From: Paenibacillus sp. FSL K6-1096
Lineage (GTDB): Bacteria > Bacillota > Bacilli > Paenibacillales > Paenibacillaceae
DNA: 64,000 nucleotides
NCBI RefSeq assembly: GCF_037977055.1
Contig: NZ_CP150274.1
Location: 2,976,001 to 3,040,000 of the forward strand
Direction: 5' to 3'
The notes below the pieces were generated by a model. It was not told where the DNA came from and did not search any database. It saw nothing but the letters and a program-made list of their open reading frames with translations. Below are positions 39,184-49,537 of the stretch, in pieces (the first letter of the stretch is position 1; each line of letters opens with the position of its first letter). Made by a program: the position numbers and the translations under genes.

Positions 39184-41175
39184 TCACTCTGCCCGCAGCT
39201 CAAGCAGCGCATCGCGCAGCTCGGCGGCGCGCTCGAATTGCAGATTCTTGGCAGCGTCCTTCATCTCGGCCTCCAGGCGCTGCATCAGGCTCATCTTGTC
39301 CTTCTTGCTCAGCTTGCCGCCCGCTCCGGTAAGGTAATCGGCCTTGGATTCAGCCACCTTGGTAGCCTCGATGATGTCGCGCACCTTCTTGTTGATCGTC
39401 GTCGGCGTGATCCCGTGCTGCTCATTATAGGCCATCTGAATCTCACGGCGGCGCCGCGTCTCGCTCATCGCCTTGTCCATGGATTCTGTAATATTATCGC
39501 CGTACATGATCACCCGTCCCTCAGAGTTACGGGCGGCACGGCCAATCGTCTGGATCAGCGAACGCTCCGAGCGGAGGAACCCTTCCTTGTCAGCATCCAG
39601 GATGGCCACCAGCGATACCTCCGGCAGGTCAAGGCCTTCTCTCAGCAGGTTAATGCCCACCAGAACATGGAACACGCCGAGCCGCAGATCGCGCAGAATC
39701 GCCATGCGCTCCAGCGTCTTGATATCCGAGTGCATATAACGCACCTTGATGCCGATCTCCTTGAAGTAGTCGGTCAGGTCCTCTGCCATCTTCTTCGTCA
39801 GCGTGGTTACCAGCACACGTTCATCTCGCTCTACCCGCTCACGGATCTCGCTGATCAGATCATCGATCTGGCCCTCAGTCGGACGCACCTCAATAATCGG
39901 GTCAAGCAGGCCGGTTGGACGGATAATCTGCTGCACCATCGTGTCGCAGTGCTCCACCTCGTATGGCCCCGGCGTAGCGGAGACGTAGATAATCTGGTTG
40001 ACCTTGTCCTCGAATTCCTCGAATTGCAGCGGCCGGTTGTCCAGCGCTGACGGCAGGCGGAAGCCGTGCTCGACCAGCACCGTCTTACGGGCGCGGTCAC
40101 CGTTATACATCGCCCGGATCTGCGGCAGCGTCACATGTGATTCATCTATGACGATCAGCAAATCGTCCGGGAAATAATCCATCAATGTATATGGAGTCGC
40201 CCCCGGCTCACGGAAGGTCAGCGGACCGGAATAGTTCTCGATGCCGGAGCAGAAGCCGACCTCCTTCATCATCTCAATATCATAGCGGGTCCGCTGCTCC
40301 AGCCGCTGGGCCTCCAGCAGCTTGCCCGCCTCGCGGAGCACAGCCAGCCGTTCCTCCAGCTCCCGCTCAATATTGACCAGCGCTACCCGCATTGTCTCCT
40401 CCTGGGTAACGAAGTGGGAGGCCGGGAAGATCGCAATATGCTCACGCTCGCCGATCAGCTCGCCTGTCAGAACATCGATTTCCGTAATGCGCTCAATCTC
40501 ATCTCCGAACAGCTCCACACGAATCGCGTGCTCACCCTGGGAGGCCGGGAAGATCTCGATCACATCCCCGCGCACCCGGAAAGTACCGCGTACAAAGTTC
40601 ATATCATTCCGCTGGTACTGGATATCCACCAGCCGGCTCAGAATCTGGTTACGCGGCTTCTCCATCCCGACGCGCAGCGACAGCAGCAGGCTTCCGTATT
40701 CCTGCGGCGAACCGAGGCCGTAGATACAGGACACACTCGCCACAATAATAACGTCACGCCGTTCAAACAATGAGCTGGTTGCCGAATGGCGGAGCTTGTC
40801 GATTTCTTCATTTATGCTGGAGTCTTTCTCAATGTAGGTGTCGGAGGAAGGAATGTACGCCTCAGGCTGGTAGTAATCGTAGTAACTGACGAAGTAATCC
40901 ACGGAATTGCTTGGAAAAAACTCTTTGAACTCGCTCGCCAGCTGCGCCGCAAGCGTCTTGTTGTGCGCAATCACCAGCGTCGGGCGGTTCAGTTTATTAA
41001 TCACCTGTGCGATGGTAAAGGTCTTCCCTGTACCTGTCGCTCCCAGCAGCGTCTGGTGCTTCTTGCCCTGCCGGATGCCGTCCACTAGCTCTTCTATGGC
41101 ATGAGGCTGATCGCCCTGGGGGGTATACTCGGACTCCAGTTCAAAAGTCTTCGTACTGACGACAAGTTCATTCAT
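39184..41175 (-). CDS. uvrB: Excinuclease ABC subunit B, UvrB
   Basis: UvrB verifies DNA lesions and recruits UvrC. The 663-residue protein has the helicase-like Walker [13 protein letters not shown], the [12 protein letters not shown] beta-hairpin used for lesion probing, DESHVTLPQ, the [10 protein letters not shown] segment, [24 protein letters not shown] and QTIGRAARN. It ends with a UVR motif ([25 protein letters not shown]) that binds UvrC. It lies upstream of uvrA, and its promoter carries a LexA-like box. Confidence 0.97.
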   Translation of the reverse strand: MNELVVSTKTFELESEYTPQGDQPHAIEELVDGIRQGKKHQTLLGATGTGKTFTIAQVINKLNRPTLVIAHNKTLAAQLASEFKEFFPSNSVDYFVSYYDYYQPEAYIPSSDTYIEKDSSINEEIDKLRHSATSSLFERRDVIIVASVSCIYGLGSPQEYGSLLLSLRVGMEKPRNQILSRLVDIQYQRNDMNFVRGTFRVRGDVIEIFPASQGEHAIRVELFGDEIERITEIDVLTGELIGEREHIAIFPASHFVTQEETMRVALVNIERELEERLAVLREAGKLLEAQRLEQRTRYDIEMMKEVGFCSGIENYSGPLTFREPGATPYTLMDYFPDDLLIVIDESHVTLPQIRAMYNGDRARKTVLVEHGFRLPSALDNRPLQFEEFEDKVNQIIYVSATPGPYEVEHCDTMVQQIIRPTGLLDPIIEVRPTEGQIDDLISEIRERVERDERVLVTTLTKKMAEDLTDYFKEIGIKVRYMHSDIKTLERMAILRDLRLGVFHVLVGINLLREGLDLPEVSLVAILDADKEGFLRSERSLIQTIGRAARNSEGRVIMYGDNITESMDKAMSETRRRREIQMAYNEQHGITPTTINKKVRDIIEATKVAESKADYLTGAGGKLSKKDKMSLMQRLEAEMKDAAKNLQFERAAELRDALLELRAE

Positions 41176-41278
41176 TTGCCCGTCTCCCCTCTATCGTCTA
41201 AAATATATGAATATATTATAATTGTAACCCATTAGCTTCCCTCTCAATACCAGACAAGGCTGAAAAATATGGAAGATA

Positions 41279-41326
41279 GGAATGCACGTTCCCGTTTATT
41301 ATACAGTGTAGCCCTGACTGTTGCAA
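41279..41326 (-). promoter_or_regulatory. uvrB promoter with overlapping LexA (SOS)-like box
   Basis: On the minus strand TTGCAA (41321-41326) and a perfect TATAAT (41298-41303) are separated by 17 bases. Immediately downstream, GGAATGCACGTTCC (41279-41292, plus-strand reading) matches the Bacillota LexA box CGAACRNRYGTTYC at 12 of 14 positions. The site would overlap the transcription start, so repression and damage induction are likely. The 5' leader would be about 115 bases. Confidence 0.65.
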
Positions 41327-41361
41327 ACCATAATATATAGAAATTTAAGGAGCCTGAATTT

Positions 41362-42165
41362 ATGGATATCACTACAATTATCGGTCTCTTGGCCGGGCTT
41401 GCCGCCATGGTCGGCGGCTTCCTGTGGGAGGGCGGCAGCCTGTCCGGCCTGCTGCAGCCGAATGCTGCCCTGATCGTGTTCGGCGGCACTCTCGCGGCCG
41501 TGCTGGTCAGCTTCCCGGCCTCCCGGCTCCGCAGCACAGCGGCGGGGCTGAGGCTCGCTTTTGGCCGCCGTCATGACACCAGCCGTGAGCAGGCGGAAGA
41601 GCTGATCTCCATGGCTGGGACCGCGCGGCGCGGCGGTGTGCTGGCGCTGGAGAAACGGGCGGAAGAGCATCCTGACCGCTTCACCCGCGAAGGGCTGCTG
41701 CTGGTTGTCGACGGGAACGATCCCGCCGAGGTCCGGCAGATTCTGGAGCTTGAGATGGACGCCCGGGAGCTGAAATATGAAGGCTATGCCAAAATATTCG
41801 AGGCGGCCGGCGGCTACGCCCCCACAATGGGGATCATCGGCACCGTCATGGGCCTGATCCGCGTCTTAAGCAACCTGACCGACCCTTCCCATCTGGGTGC
41901 TTCGATCGCAGTAGCTTTTACTGCAACGCTCTATGGTGTGGCCAGTGCCAATCTGATCTTTCTGCCCATTGCCTCCAAAATTAAATCCCGCTGCCAAAGC
42001 GAGTTAAACGGTATGGAGATGCTGCTGGTCGGCATCCTGTCTATACAGAACGGGGATCATCCGCACCTGGTCCGCAAAAAGCTGTCCTCCTTCCTTCCTG
42101 GCAGCACTGGGCAAGAAGATGCCGGAACGAACCCCGTAAGCCCTTCTCCCGGAGAACGGCTATGA
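41362..42165 (+). CDS. motA: Flagellar motor stator protein MotA (or MotP)
   Basis: The 267-residue MotA/TolQ-type protein has four membrane helices (about residues 3-20, 33-51, 150-170 and 182-203) and the conserved GGYAPTMGIIGTVMGLIRVL near residue 153. The cytoplasmic loop carries RREGVL-like RRGGVLALEKRAEE. Together with the next protein it forms the ion channel that drives flagellar rotation. AAGGAG lies ten bases upstream of the ATG. Its last four bases overlap motB. Whether it uses protons or sodium cannot be settled here. Confidence 0.9.
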   Translation: MDITTIIGLLAGLAAMVGGFLWEGGSLSGLLQPNAALIVFGGTLAAVLVSFPASRLRSTAAGLRLAFGRRHDTSREQAEELISMAGTARRGGVLALEKRAEEHPDRFTREGLLLVVDGNDPAEVRQILELEMDARELKYEGYAKIFEAAGGYAPTMGIIGTVMGLIRVLSNLTDPSHLGASIAVAFTATLYGVASANLIFLPIASKIKSRCQSELNGMEMLLVGILSIQNGDHPHLVRKKLSSFLPGSTGQEDAGTNPVSPSPGERL

Positions 42166-43043
42166 GGCAGCGAAACCGCAGGCAGCGCCGCGCGCCGGGC
42201 CGGGAGAACAGCGACCGCTGGATGATTACCTATGCTGATCTGATCACCCTGCTGCTTATTTTCTTCGTCATTCTGTATGCCATGAGCAGCCTGGACACGC
42301 AGAAGTATGCCATTGTCACCGACTCGCTGTCGGATACCTTCAAGAGCGGCAGCGCGGTGCTGGAGGGCGGAAACGGACTGCTGGACGGCTCTAAAGGCAA
42401 CGATGGGGCAGCAGACTCAAAAGACCCGGAGAAAGGCGGCAGCTCTTCTGCCGGACAGCCTGCGGGCGGGAGCGGACAGAACGGAACCGCAGCGGGCACC
42501 CCCGCGCCCGGACAGCAGGAGGATACGGAGGAGCATCAGCCTACGGCGCGCGAGCTTGCTTTTCGTGAGCAGGAGGAGAAGCTGGCTGACCTTATGGGTG
42601 TGATCACACAATATGTGAAGGATAATAACCTGGGGGAACAGATCTTTGTGGCGGACAAGCCGCAGGGGATTGCGATTACCCTGAGCGACCGCTTCCTGTT
42701 CGATACGGGCCGGGCTGAGCTGAAGCCGCCTGCCTTCCCTGCCCTGCGCCAGCTCTCCGGCCTGTTCCGCGGCATCGGGGCGACGATCAGCATCGAGGGC
42801 CATACCGACAATGTCCCCGTAACTCCCGGATCGGTATACAGGGACAATTGGGAGCTGTCCGGCGCCCGCGCCATGTCCGTGCTGCGCTTCTTCCTGGACA
42901 ATGAGGGGCTGAGTCCGGAGCATTTCCAGTATGCCGGTTATGCGGATACCCGGCCTGCCTATGACAATACGACACCCGAAGGACGTCAGCGGAACCGCCG
43001 GGTGGAGCTGATTGTGCTGCGCCAGCTTCAGGAGGAAGAATAG
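42162..43043 (+). CDS. motB: Flagellar motor stator protein MotB (or MotS)
   Basis: The 293-residue protein has a single N-terminal membrane helix with the ion-carrying Asp (WMITYADLITLLLIFFVILYAM). A low-complexity Gly/Ser/Asp linker spans about residues 60-125. A C-terminal OmpA-type peptidoglycan-binding domain follows (FDTGRAELKPPAF, IEGHTDNVPV, NWELSGARAMSV, RRVEL). It anchors the stator to the wall. No other flagellar genes are in the window, so the pair is an isolated stator unit. Confidence 0.92.
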   Translation: MRQRNRRQRRAPGRENSDRWMITYADLITLLLIFFVILYAMSSLDTQKYAIVTDSLSDTFKSGSAVLEGGNGLLDGSKGNDGAADSKDPEKGGSSSAGQPAGGSGQNGTAAGTPAPGQQEDTEEHQPTARELAFREQEEKLADLMGVITQYVKDNNLGEQIFVADKPQGIAITLSDRFLFDTGRAELKPPAFPALRQLSGLFRGIGATISIEGHTDNVPVTPGSVYRDNWELSGARAMSVLRFFLDNEGLSPEHFQYAGYADTRPAYDNTTPEGRQRNRRVELIVLRQLQEEE

Positions 43044-43079
43044 TTCACCTATCCCGTCCCGCATAATCCAGACAAGCTA

Positions 43080-43133
43080 AATAGGCAGACCTCTCACATT
43101 AGTGACATCTAATGTTAAGAGTATCTGCCTATT
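43080..43133. terminator. Long hairpin between motB and gcvH
   Basis: AATAGGCAGA and TCTGCCTATT, with an inner ACATTAG/CTAATGT stem, form a ~20-bp hairpin between convergent genes. It lacks a long T-run but is well placed for both. Confidence 0.65.
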
Positions 43134-43151
43134 CTGTGTTATCTCCGTACC

Positions 43152-43544
43152 TTATTCCCCGATCAGTTCCTTGTAAGCAGCCGCATCCAGCAAGCCGGAG
43201 ACCGCGTCTGCGAATTCATCATCCAGCTCCAGCTCGAAAATCCATCCGTCCCCGTACGGCTGATCATTGATCAGCTCCGGGCTGGCCTCCAGGGCATCGT
43301 TGATTTTGATGACTTTTCCCGATACAGGGGAATACAGCTCCGACACTGTCTTCACGGATTCGATGCTGCCCACGCTGTCTCCTGCGGTGATGGCTGCGCC
43401 GACTTCCGGAAACTCTACGAACACGATATCCCCAAGCAGATGCTGCGCATGATCCGTAATCCCTACACGTACTACGCGTCCCTCGCCCTGCTGTGCCCAT
43501 TCATGCTCTTCGCTGTATAGCAGGTTGTCCAGCACTTCACTCAT
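43152..43544 (-). CDS. gcvH: Glycine cleavage system H protein GcvH
   Basis: GcvH carries the lipoyl arm that shuttles the aminomethyl group between the P, T and L proteins; in Bacilli it also relays lipoyl groups to other enzymes. The 130-residue protein has the lipoylated Lys in SIESVKTVSELYSPVSG, and GDIVFVEFPEVG and DGWIFELELDD. It is transcribed away from gcvT across a ~500-base region and does not share the riboswitch, so its supply is set separately from the T/P genes. Confidence 0.95.
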   Translation of the reverse strand: MSEVLDNLLYSEEHEWAQQGEGRVVRVGITDHAQHLLGDIVFVEFPEVGAAITAGDSVGSIESVKTVSELYSPVSGKVIKINDALEASPELINDQPYGDGWIFELELDDEFADAVSGLLDAAAYKELIGE

Positions 43545-43646
43545 TTCTTTCGCCGCCTCTTTTCCATGTTTGGAGTTCTAAATTTAGTTATAGCCTAATT
43601 TATCACCTTGCCTAATGTCAATATAACTGACAGTAAAATTAAATTT

Positions 43647-43660
43647 GTCAAACTTTTGAC
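43647..43660. promoter_or_regulatory. Perfect 14-bp palindrome between gcvH and gcvT
   Basis: GTCAAACTTTTGAC has six-base arms and a two-base centre. It lies just upstream of the gcvT promoter and within the gcvH upstream region, and could be an operator for a dimeric regulator. Confidence 0.35.
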
Positions 43661-43669
43661 GATTTTGGA

Positions 43670-43699
43670 TTGACAGCGGACTTGTAAACCCGGTTTAAT
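43670..43699 (+). promoter_or_regulatory. Promoter of the gcvT-gcvPA-gcvPB operon
   Basis: TTGACA (43670-43675) and TTTAAT (43694-43699) are 18 bases apart and lie about 35 bases upstream of the riboswitch. Confidence 0.65.
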
Positions 43700-43734
43700 G
43701 GAGACAGCAGAATAACATATGGTTTGCGGATGAT

Positions 43735-43935
43735 GGCAGAGGGAGAGACTGTCTCACAGGAAGACAGCGCCGAAGGAGTAAGCCCGGGACGGGTGAATCT
43801 CTCAGGCAAAAGGACCTTGGCCGGACGCATCTCTGGAGAGTATCCAGACGCCTGCGATGCAGGTTATACGGATCACCAACGGGGAAACCTGCGCCTTACG
43901 CAGGGTAACTCTCAGGTACAAGGGACAGAGCGAAA
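43735..43935 (+). ncRNA. Tandem glycine riboswitch (gcvT element)
   Basis: Two glycine aptamers lie in a row. The first (about 43741-43828) has GGGAGAGACTG, CGCCGAAGGAG, then GAATCTCTCAGGCAAAAGGACC. The second (about 43831-43930) has CTCTGGAGAG, CACCAACGGGGAAACC and AACTCTCAGGTACAAGGGACAGAG in succession. These are the conserved glycine-aptamer elements, with the usual short linker between the two. The element sits in the leader of the glycine cleavage operon, as in B. subtilis, where glycine binding turns expression on. Confidence 0.95.
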
Positions 43936-43989
43936 GTCTATTTTATGCGCGTATTCGTGTGCATGGATGGATTTTCGCCTGTCCTTTTT
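43922..43989 (+). terminator. Expression-platform terminator of the glycine riboswitch
   Basis: GGGACAGAGCGAAA (from 43922) can pair with TTTTCGCCTGTCC (43972-43984), followed by TTTTT. The 5' arm is the closing strand of aptamer two, so glycine binding would prevent the terminator from forming: an ON switch. Confidence 0.85.
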
Positions 43990-44040
43990 CGCATGTCAAC
44001 GGATTGAATGGAGATGTAAACAGACCAAGGGAGTGACGAG

Positions 44041-45165
44041 ATGGAGTCTTTGAGAAGAACGCCTTTGTATGACCTCTATTCCGCCTATGCGGAGGCCCGG
44101 TGCATCGATTTCGGCGGCTGGGAGCTGCCGGTGCAGTTCACCGGCATCGTGAAGGAGCATGATGCGGTCCGGCAGCAGGCCGGGCTGTTCGATGTATCCC
44201 ATATGGGAGAATTCATGGTGACCGGAGCAGGCGCAGAAGCCTTCCTCCAGCACATGACCACGAATGATGTCAGCCGCCTTGCGGACGGCGCCGCGCAGTA
44301 CACCCTCATGCTCTATCCAAACGGCGGGGTTGTAGACGATCTGCTTGTCTACCGGCTGGGCGAAGAGCGCTATATGCTTGTTGTCAATGCCTCCAATATC
44401 GATAAGGATTACGGGTGGCTGCAGGAGCACCTGACCGCTGAATTCAGCGGGGTCACCCTGAAGAATATCTCCGATGAGACCACCCTGATCGCCTTGCAGG
44501 GGCCGCTGGCTGAGACCATTCTCGCCCAGGTTACGCAGGTGAGCCTCCCGGAGCTTAAGCCCTTCCACTTCCTGGAGCACGCCCAGGTCTGCGGCGCTGA
44601 TGTCCTGCTCTCCCGCACCGGCTACACCGGTGAGGACGGCTTCGAGCTGTACGCCCCGGCGGATGCAGCGGCAGCGCTCTGGAACGGCCTGCTGGCCGCA
44701 GGCGCGCCGCATGGCCTGACCCCGGCCGGGCTCGGCGCACGCGACACGCTCCGCTTCGAGGCCAAGCTGCCGCTGTACGGCCAGGAGCTGTCGGCGGAGA
44801 TTACGCCGCTGGAAGCAGGGCTCCAGTTCTTCGTGAAGCTGGACAAGGCGGACTTCATCGGCCGCGAGGCTCTGGTGAAGCAGAAGGAGGCGGGCCTGCC
44901 GCGCCGCCTGGTCGGGCTGGAGATGATCGACCGCGGCATCCCGCGCTCCCACTATCCCGTCTATGCGGACGGGGTGAAGATCGGTGAGATTACGACCGGC
45001 ACCCAGTCCCCGACCCTGAAGCGCAATCTCGGACTGGCCCTGCTGGATGCCGCCTATACGGAGCTGGGCACCGAGGTGTTCGTGGAGATTCGCGGCAAGC
45101 AGCTGAAGGCTGCCGTGGTCAAAGCCCCATTCTACAAAAAGAGCCAAGGAGTGAAGCCGCAATGA
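44041..45165 (+). CDS. gcvT: Glycine cleavage system T protein (aminomethyltransferase)
   Basis: GcvT passes the methylene group from the H-protein arm to tetrahydrofolate and frees ammonia. The 374-residue protein has [66 protein letters not shown] and GIPRSHYPV. It is the first gene after the riboswitch; its last four bases overlap gcvPA. Confidence 0.96.
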   Translation: MESLRRTPLYDLYSAYAEARCIDFGGWELPVQFTGIVKEHDAVRQQAGLFDVSHMGEFMVTGAGAEAFLQHMTTNDVSRLADGAAQYTLMLYPNGGVVDDLLVYRLGEERYMLVVNASNIDKDYGWLQEHLTAEFSGVTLKNISDETTLIALQGPLAETILAQVTQVSLPELKPFHFLEHAQVCGADVLLSRTGYTGEDGFELYAPADAAAALWNGLLAAGAPHGLTPAGLGARDTLRFEAKLPLYGQELSAEITPLEAGLQFFVKLDKADFIGREALVKQKEAGLPRRLVGLEMIDRGIPRSHYPVYADGVKIGEITTGTQSPTLKRNLGLALLDAAYTELGTEVFVEIRGKQLKAAVVKAPFYKKSQGVKPQ

Positions 45166-46514
45166 AGCACCGCTATCTGCCTATGACGGAGCAGGACCGC
45201 GCAGAAATGCTGGAGACCGTCGGAATTCAATCCGTCGAAGAGCTGTTCGCCGATATTCCGCAGTCCGTCCGCTATCAGGGAACGCTGCCGGTATCCGAGG
45301 CACTGGATGAGTACGCACTCCTTCGCCATATGAAGAATCTGGCCGACAAGAATGCCGATTTCGACAGCCATGCCAGCTTCCTGGGAGCCGGATTGTATGA
45401 CCACCATATTCCGGTTGTGATCAACCATGTCATTTCCCGTTCCGAATTCTATACCGCCTACACGCCTTACCAGCCGGAGATCAGCCAGGGTGAGCTTCAG
45501 GCGATCTTTGAATTCCAGTCCTATATCTGCGAGCTGACCGGCATGAAGGTGGCTAATGCCAGCATGTACGACGGCGCTACCGCCTTCTCCGAAGCCGCTG
45601 TACTGGCCGCTGGAGCGACCAAACGCAAAAAACTGATCGTCTCCCGCACCGTCCATCCCGAAGCACGGCAGGTGCTGCGCACCTCTGCCAACGCCTGGGG
45701 TCTGGAGGTTGTGGAGATTGGCTATAAGGACGGTGTGACCGATCTCGCCAAGCTGGCCGAGGCCATTGACGGCGAGACAGCCGCCGTTCTGGTCCAGTCG
45801 CCGAATTTCTTCGGCGGCATTGAGGACCTGCGCCAGATTGAGCCGCTGATTCATGAGGCCAAGGGGCTGCTTGTCGTCAGCGCCAATCCGATTGCGCTGG
45901 GCGTGCTGGAAGCGCCCGGCAAGCTGGGCGCAGACATCGTGGTCGGCGACGCGCAGCCGCTGGGCATCGCCGCCTCGCTGGGCGGCCCGACCTGCGGGTT
46001 CTTCGCAGTGGCTGAGCCGCTGATGCGGCGGATGCCGGGCCGGATCGTCGGCCAGACGGTGGACCGTAACGGCAAGCGCGGCTTCGTGCTGACGCTGCAG
46101 GCGCGGGAGCAGCATATCCGCCGCGAGAAGGCGACGTCGAACATCTGCTCGAACCAGGCACTGCTGGCGCTGTGCGCTTCCGTCTATTTGTCTGTAATGG
46201 GCAAGGAAGGAATGCGCGAGGTCGGCGGGCTGAACATCCGCAAGAGCCATTACGCCGCCGGGCGGCTGGCTGAAGTTAAAGGTGCAGAGCGTGTCTTCAC
46301 AGCCCCGTTCTTCAATGAATTCGTCCTGAAGCTCCCGGAAGGCAGCAGTGTAAGTGAGGTTAACTCCAAGCTGCTGAAGGCAGGCTATCTGGGCGGCTAT
46401 GACCTGGGCCGGGACTATCCCGAGCTGGCCGGACATATGCTGATTGCCGTAACCGAGAAGAGAAGCAGAACCGAAATTGACGAATTCGCAGTAGCACTGG
46501 AGGGCTGTCTATGA
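45162..46514 (+). CDS. gcvPA: Glycine dehydrogenase (decarboxylating) subunit 1
   Basis: This is the N-terminal-type half of the split PLP-dependent P protein, 450 residues, which partners GcvPB. It has [74 protein letters not shown] and [11 protein letters not shown]. The subunit lacks the PLP lysine, which is in subunit 2. It overlaps gcvT and gcvPB by four bases each, consistent with balanced translation. Confidence 0.96.
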   Translation: MKHRYLPMTEQDRAEMLETVGIQSVEELFADIPQSVRYQGTLPVSEALDEYALLRHMKNLADKNADFDSHASFLGAGLYDHHIPVVINHVISRSEFYTAYTPYQPEISQGELQAIFEFQSYICELTGMKVANASMYDGATAFSEAAVLAAGATKRKKLIVSRTVHPEARQVLRTSANAWGLEVVEIGYKDGVTDLAKLAEAIDGETAAVLVQSPNFFGGIEDLRQIEPLIHEAKGLLVVSANPIALGVLEAPGKLGADIVVGDAQPLGIAASLGGPTCGFFAVAEPLMRRMPGRIVGQTVDRNGKRGFVLTLQAREQHIRREKATSNICSNQALLALCASVYLSVMGKEGMREVGGLNIRKSHYAAGRLAEVKGAERVFTAPFFNEFVLKLPEGSSVSEVNSKLLKAGYLGGYDLGRDYPELAGHMLIAVTEKRSRTEIDEFAVALEGCL

Positions 46515-47971
46515 AACCGGAACAAAGTCTGATCTTTGAATTAAGCCGCCCCGGCCGCTCGGCCTACTCCCTGCCGGTATGCGACGTGCCGCAGGAGGAG
46601 AGCCTGGAGTCGCTGATTCCCGGAGGCCTGCTGCGCGAAGAGCCGGTGGTGCTGCCCGAGGTCTCCGAGGTCGATGTCATCCGCCACTATACCGCGCTGT
46701 CCCGGCGCAACTTCGGGGTCGATAACGGATTCTATCCGCTCGGCTCCTGCACGATGAAATACAATCCGAAGATCAACGAGGATGTCGCCCGCTTCCCGGG
46801 ACTCGCGAAGATCCACCCGTACCAGCCGGAGGAGAGCATCCAGGGTGCGCTTGAGCTGATGTACACACTGCAAAAGGATCTCGCCGGACTGACCGGCATG
46901 GACGCCGTCTCCCTCCAGCCGGCTGCCGGAGCACACGGCGAATGGACCGGCCTGATGATGATCCGCGCCTACCATGAGAGCCGCGGCGAGGTCCGCTCCA
47001 AGGTGATCGTGCCGGATTCCTCGCACGGCACCAACCCGGCCAGCGCCGCAGCGGCCGGCCTGCAGACCGTCACCATCCCCTCCAATGAGAAGGGTATGGT
47101 GGATCTGGAAGCCCTGAAAGCGGCGGTCGGCAGCGACACGGCTGCGCTGATGCTCACGAATCCGAGCACGCTCGGGCTGTTCGAGACGCAGATCGTCGAG
47201 ATCGCGGCGATTGTGCATGAAGCAGGCGGCCTGCTCTATTATGACGGCGCGAACTCCAACGCCATTATGGGCATCACCCGCCCGGGCGATATGGGCTTCG
47301 ATGTCGTGCATCTTAACCTGCACAAGACGATGAGCACACCGCACGGCGGCGGCGGGCCGGGAGCCGGACCGGTCGGCGTGAAGGCGAAGCTGATTCCGTT
47401 CCTGCCGCAGCCTACGGTGGCACAGAAAGAGGACGGCAGCTTCACGCTGGACTGCGGCGGGCCGGAATCGATTGGCCGCGTCAAAGCCTTTTACGGCAAC
47501 TTCGGCATTCTTGTCCGCGCTTATGCCTATATCCGCACCTACGGGCCGGAGGGTCTGCGCGAGGTGTCGGAGAATGCGGTGCTGAACGCCAACTATATGA
47601 TGCACCGGCTGGCGCCATACTTCGAGATTCCCTTCCCGGGGGTCTGCAAGCATGAGTTCGTTATGTCGGGCAAGAACCTTAAGCAATACGGGGTGCGTAC
47701 CCTCGATGTAGCCAAGCGGCTTCTGGACTTCGGCTACCATCCGCCGACCGTCTACTTCCCGCTGACTGTAGAGGAATGCATGATGATTGAGCCGACCGAG
47801 ACTGAGAGCAAGGAGACGCTCGACGGCTTCATTGAGACGATGATCCAGATCGTCAAGGAGGCGCAAGAGACGCCTGAGATCGTCATTAATGCGCCGCATA
47901 CGACGGAGATCAGCCGTCTGGATGAGACGCAGGCTGCGCGGAAGCCGGTGCTGAACTGCTCCTGCGGATAG
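46511..47971 (+). CDS. gcvPB: Glycine dehydrogenase (decarboxylating) subunit 2
   Basis: This 486-residue subunit carries the PLP site of the split P protein, which decarboxylates glycine and loads the remainder on lipoyl-GcvH. The PLP Lys is in [18 protein letters not shown] (about residue 275). Other marks are [34 protein letters not shown] and [13 protein letters not shown] hairpin terminator follows directly. Confidence 0.96.
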   Translation: MKPEQSLIFELSRPGRSAYSLPVCDVPQEESLESLIPGGLLREEPVVLPEVSEVDVIRHYTALSRRNFGVDNGFYPLGSCTMKYNPKINEDVARFPGLAKIHPYQPEESIQGALELMYTLQKDLAGLTGMDAVSLQPAAGAHGEWTGLMMIRAYHESRGEVRSKVIVPDSSHGTNPASAAAAGLQTVTIPSNEKGMVDLEALKAAVGSDTAALMLTNPSTLGLFETQIVEIAAIVHEAGGLLYYDGANSNAIMGITRPGDMGFDVVHLNLHKTMSTPHGGGGPGAGPVGVKAKLIPFLPQPTVAQKEDGSFTLDCGGPESIGRVKAFYGNFGILVRAYAYIRTYGPEGLREVSENAVLNANYMMHRLAPYFEIPFPGVCKHEFVMSGKNLKQYGVRTLDVAKRLLDFGYHPPTVYFPLTVEECMMIEPTETESKETLDGFIETMIQIVKEAQETPEIVINAPHTTEISRLDETQAARKPVLNCSCG

Positions 47972-47983
47972 ACCGCGCATGAG

Positions 47984-48034
47984 AAATAGCCGGGCCAGAG
48001 ATACTTAGTATCGCTGTTGCCCGGCTATTCTGTA
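47984..48034. terminator. Bidirectional terminator after gcvPB
   Basis: AAATAGCCGGGC and GCCCGGCTATT pair around a partly paired GATACTTAGTATC loop, between the convergent gcvPB and regulator genes. Confidence 0.75.
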
Positions 48035-48048
48035 TGTATATTTCCATT

Positions 48049-48855
48049 CTACGGCGTCAGCCGTTTGACGAACTGGAAGCGGTCATTCACCCGCATTTTA
48101 CTGTAGATGCTCTTCAGCATGTTGCGGACCGTCCCTTCGCTGATCCCCAGATCATTGGCAATATGCAGCGCACTCTTCTCCAGCAGCCACAGCCGTGCGA
48201 CATCCTGCTCCCGCGCCGTCAGCTTATACTCCATCAGGGTGCTGTCCAGCCGGTACTGCTGCATCTCCGGGTTCCTCTCCATCCACTTCTCCAGCATATT
48301 CTCGGCAATCTGCTGCACGAACGGAACGGCGAATTCAACCGGCTCGGCGATATCAAAAGAAATATCCACATACCCGTACACGGTATCATGATCCTGCAGC
48401 GGCGCGCAGACACAGTTCCAGTTGCGGAAGGCCCGATCCGAATGCTCTGCTCCCCGCACGACCGCGATCCCCTCCGTCTCCATCGCCAGCGAGACCGCAT
48501 TCATACCGGCCTGCTCTCTGCCCAGACTGACCCCCGGCCGCAGCTCCGCCTGCTCCATCTCTTCCCGGGTTACCGGCGAGGAATAGACCAGCTCCAGAAT
48601 GATGCCCGCCCTGTCTGTCAGAAACACCACATAAGGGATCGACAGCAGCTGGCTTAATTTGCCCATCTCACTGCGTATTGAAGCTATCATGGCTCTATGA
48701 TAGATATGCTCTTTGGAATCTGTGGCCGCAGCTGTCCCGGAACCCCCGCCATTCCAATCCGTCAGAGCCGCATCCAGCGGCCGGAAGGCTTCAAGCTTGC
48801 TTGAATCCAAGTCTCCCGGCACACTCCATGCTCTCGGCTGATCAAACGTATTCAC
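48049..48855 (-). CDS. Transcriptional regulator with GAF-like sensor and LuxR-type HTH
   Basis: The ~268-residue protein has a central GAF-like sensor region (VVFLTDRAGIILELVYSS, GVSLGREQAGMNAVSLAMETEGIAVVRGAEHSD), a pattern otherwise seen at the N-terminus of AcoR-type sigma-54 activators. It ends in a LuxR/GerE HTH (LTAREQDVARLWLLEKSALHIANDLGISEGTVRNMLKSIYSKM). It is not a classic response regulator, as it lacks a receiver domain. The start is a GTG at 48855, eight bases after GGAGGGG; the first ATG of the frame (48924) has no ribosome site. Its ligand and targets are unknown. The next gene is divergent. Confidence 0.82.
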   Translation of the reverse strand: MNTFDQPRAWSVPGDLDSSKLEAFRPLDAALTDWNGGGSGTAAATDSKEHIYHRAMIASIRSEMGKLSQLLSIPYVVFLTDRAGIILELVYSSPVTREEMEQAELRPGVSLGREQAGMNAVSLAMETEGIAVVRGAEHSDRAFRNWNCVCAPLQDHDTVYGYVDISFDIAEPVEFAVPFVQQIAENMLEKWMERNPEMQQYRLDSTLMEYKLTAREQDVARLWLLEKSALHIANDLGISEGTVRNMLKSIYSKMRVNDRFQFVKRLTP

Positions 48856-49030
48856 TCGATGATCCCCTCCATATTTACCATTTCCTATATAACCAATTTT
48901 AGAAGAAAGCATTATAACATACAATTACGGATTAATGAACATTCGGCATGGGACCTGTAAATTCGCGCTTTAGCACTGTAAAATGTAGAAATCTGCTGTC
49001 ACCGATTACATAATATCTGGAGGTTCGACA

Positions 49031-49381
49031 TTGCTCCGCATCGGCTATCTATCATCTGCTCTGAATCTGGTCACCGCCTTCGTGTCTTTCCTGCGCTTCG
49101 GCAGCAATGACGCCCTGCTGATCATGGCCGGCTGTTCGTTTCTTCTGCTGGCAGGCTGCCGGATTCTGCATGGCAGACCGGCACTGACCCTGATCCCCCT
49201 AATCACCATCAGCTGTTCCTTCCTCTTATATAATGTGGTATATGTGCTATTGAAGCAAATCCACCTGGTGGACCTGTACGCAGTGGGCTGGAGACTGGCG
49301 GTCCAGCTCGTCCTGCCCCTGCTGCTAGGCTTCGTCCTGAAGTCCATTCTCAAGCGAAACGGCAACTCCCGGTTAGTGTAA
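49031..49381 (+). CDS. Small hypothetical membrane protein, four helices
   Basis: The 116-residue protein starts at a TTG eight bases after GGAGG. It has four hydrophobic helices (about residues 5-22, 27-45, 51-73 and 84-105) and a short basic tail. I recognise no family. It is transcribed divergently from the GAF/LuxR regulator gene (176 bases apart), which makes it a possible target of that regulator. The 156 bases between it and the ABC gene show nothing else. Confidence 0.65.
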   Translation: MLRIGYLSSALNLVTAFVSFLRFGSNDALLIMAGCSFLLLAGCRILHGRPALTLIPLITISCSFLLYNVVYVLLKQIHLVDLYAVGWRLAVQLVLPLLLGFVLKSILKRNGNSRLV

Positions 49382-49537
49382 CCGTATAGGGAGGGCCGTT
49401 TTTTGGCCATTCGCCATATTTCTATGTATTAATTGCTGAGACGACCAGAATCGATAGTTTTCGACATTCGGGCAGTGTTATATTTATATCTACGTGTGAT
49501 ATAGCGCTTTCAAAGTTGGAACACAGGAGGGTTCACC

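Noticed and set aside
46541..47980. A 479-residue minus-strand frame opposite gcvPB
   Set aside because: Antisense shadow of a well-supported gene with the glycine dehydrogenase PLP motif.
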